Source: Firmicutes bacterium UBA4981 (lineage in GTDB: Bacteria; Bacillota; SHA-98; UBA4971). Taken from it: DNA of 5,384 nucleotides. Position numbers and translations under genes: made by a program. The stretch spans positions 1 through 5,384 of the forward strand of contig DGZL01000025.1 in NCBI GenBank assembly GCA_002398515.1. Reading direction: 5' to 3'. Shown piece by piece: positions 5,278 to 5,384 of the stretch. Position 1 is the first letter of the stretch; each line of letters starts with the position of its first letter. The notes beneath the pieces were generated by a model. That model made no database searches. It worked only from the letters and a program-made list of their open reading frames with translations, and was not told the DNA's origin.

Positions 5278-5384
5278 TCTGTGTATCGCCTCTTTTCCTC
5301 ATCCTCTGCTCCGCTTCTCTCCCCGAGCCTATGCCCTGCTTCTCCTGCTCGTTTCTGCTTCGCTTCTCTTCTTCCGCCTCTGCT
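5278..5384 (-). other. Purine-rich stretch upstream of argJ
   Basis: On the argJ sense strand this 107-base stretch is almost entirely purine, broken by isolated C and a few T. A 16-nt imperfect direct repeat, AGAGAAGCGRAGCAGA, occurs at 5369-5354 and 5320-5305 (49 bp apart, one mismatch). None of the three frames resembles the ArgC C-terminus, so it is not the end of argC. It contains the weak argJ ribosome binding site (AGAGG at 5293-5289). I see no -10/-35 pair, terminator or arginine-repressor operator. It is either the 5' leader of the transcript or a long spacer after an unseen upstream gene. Confidence 0.5.

Noticed and set aside
5278..5384. C-terminal end of argC
   Set aside because: No frame gives an ArgC-like C-terminus; the one frame open to its stop inside argJ encodes only charged low-complexity sequence.

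Overview
The window holds four arginine-biosynthesis genes, all on the minus strand and transcribed from right to left: argJ, argB, argD and argF. All four are complete, with every family signature I looked for. The gene order, strong purine-rich ribosome binding sites (for example GAGGAGGGG before argB), a probable TTG start for argF and the arginine-sensitive type of ArgB suggest a Bacillota bacterium, perhaps a clostridial lineage. This is inference from gene content and style. No taxonomic marker is present.

Layout from right to left, in the direction of transcription: 5384-5278 is a strongly purine-rich (mRNA sense) leader or spacer with no recognisable coding. Then argJ (5277-4045), argB (4032-3142, 12 nt after argJ), a 253-nt spacer with a compound hairpin just after argB and a purine-rich 76-codon open frame, argD (2888-1662), a 171-nt spacer with a small hairpin and a possible relic reading frame, and argF (1490-531). 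The last base of the argF stop codon is also the first base of a degenerate 12-bp tandem array of 19 units (531-301). Beyond it are unassigned non-coding DNA with short inverted repeats (300-149) and, at the left edge, four copies of a GTGGTCG/CGACCAC motif in both orientations (1-148). These resemble the multiple terminal repeats of IS21-family elements.

Pathway: ArgJ makes or recycles N-acetylglutamate while releasing ornithine, ArgB phosphorylates N-acetylglutamate, ArgD transaminates the semialdehyde to N-acetylornithine, and ArgF converts ornithine and carbamoyl phosphate to citrulline. The reductase ArgC, expected next to argJ, is not in the window, and neither are carAB, argG or argH. 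The cluster therefore ends at argF and gives way to repetitive, probably mobile-element-associated DNA.

I see no undescribed multi-gene system. The parts worth a second look are the 12-bp array fused to the argF stop codon, the IS-like repeat cluster, and the two long spacers with open frames and hairpins inside an otherwise ordinary operon.
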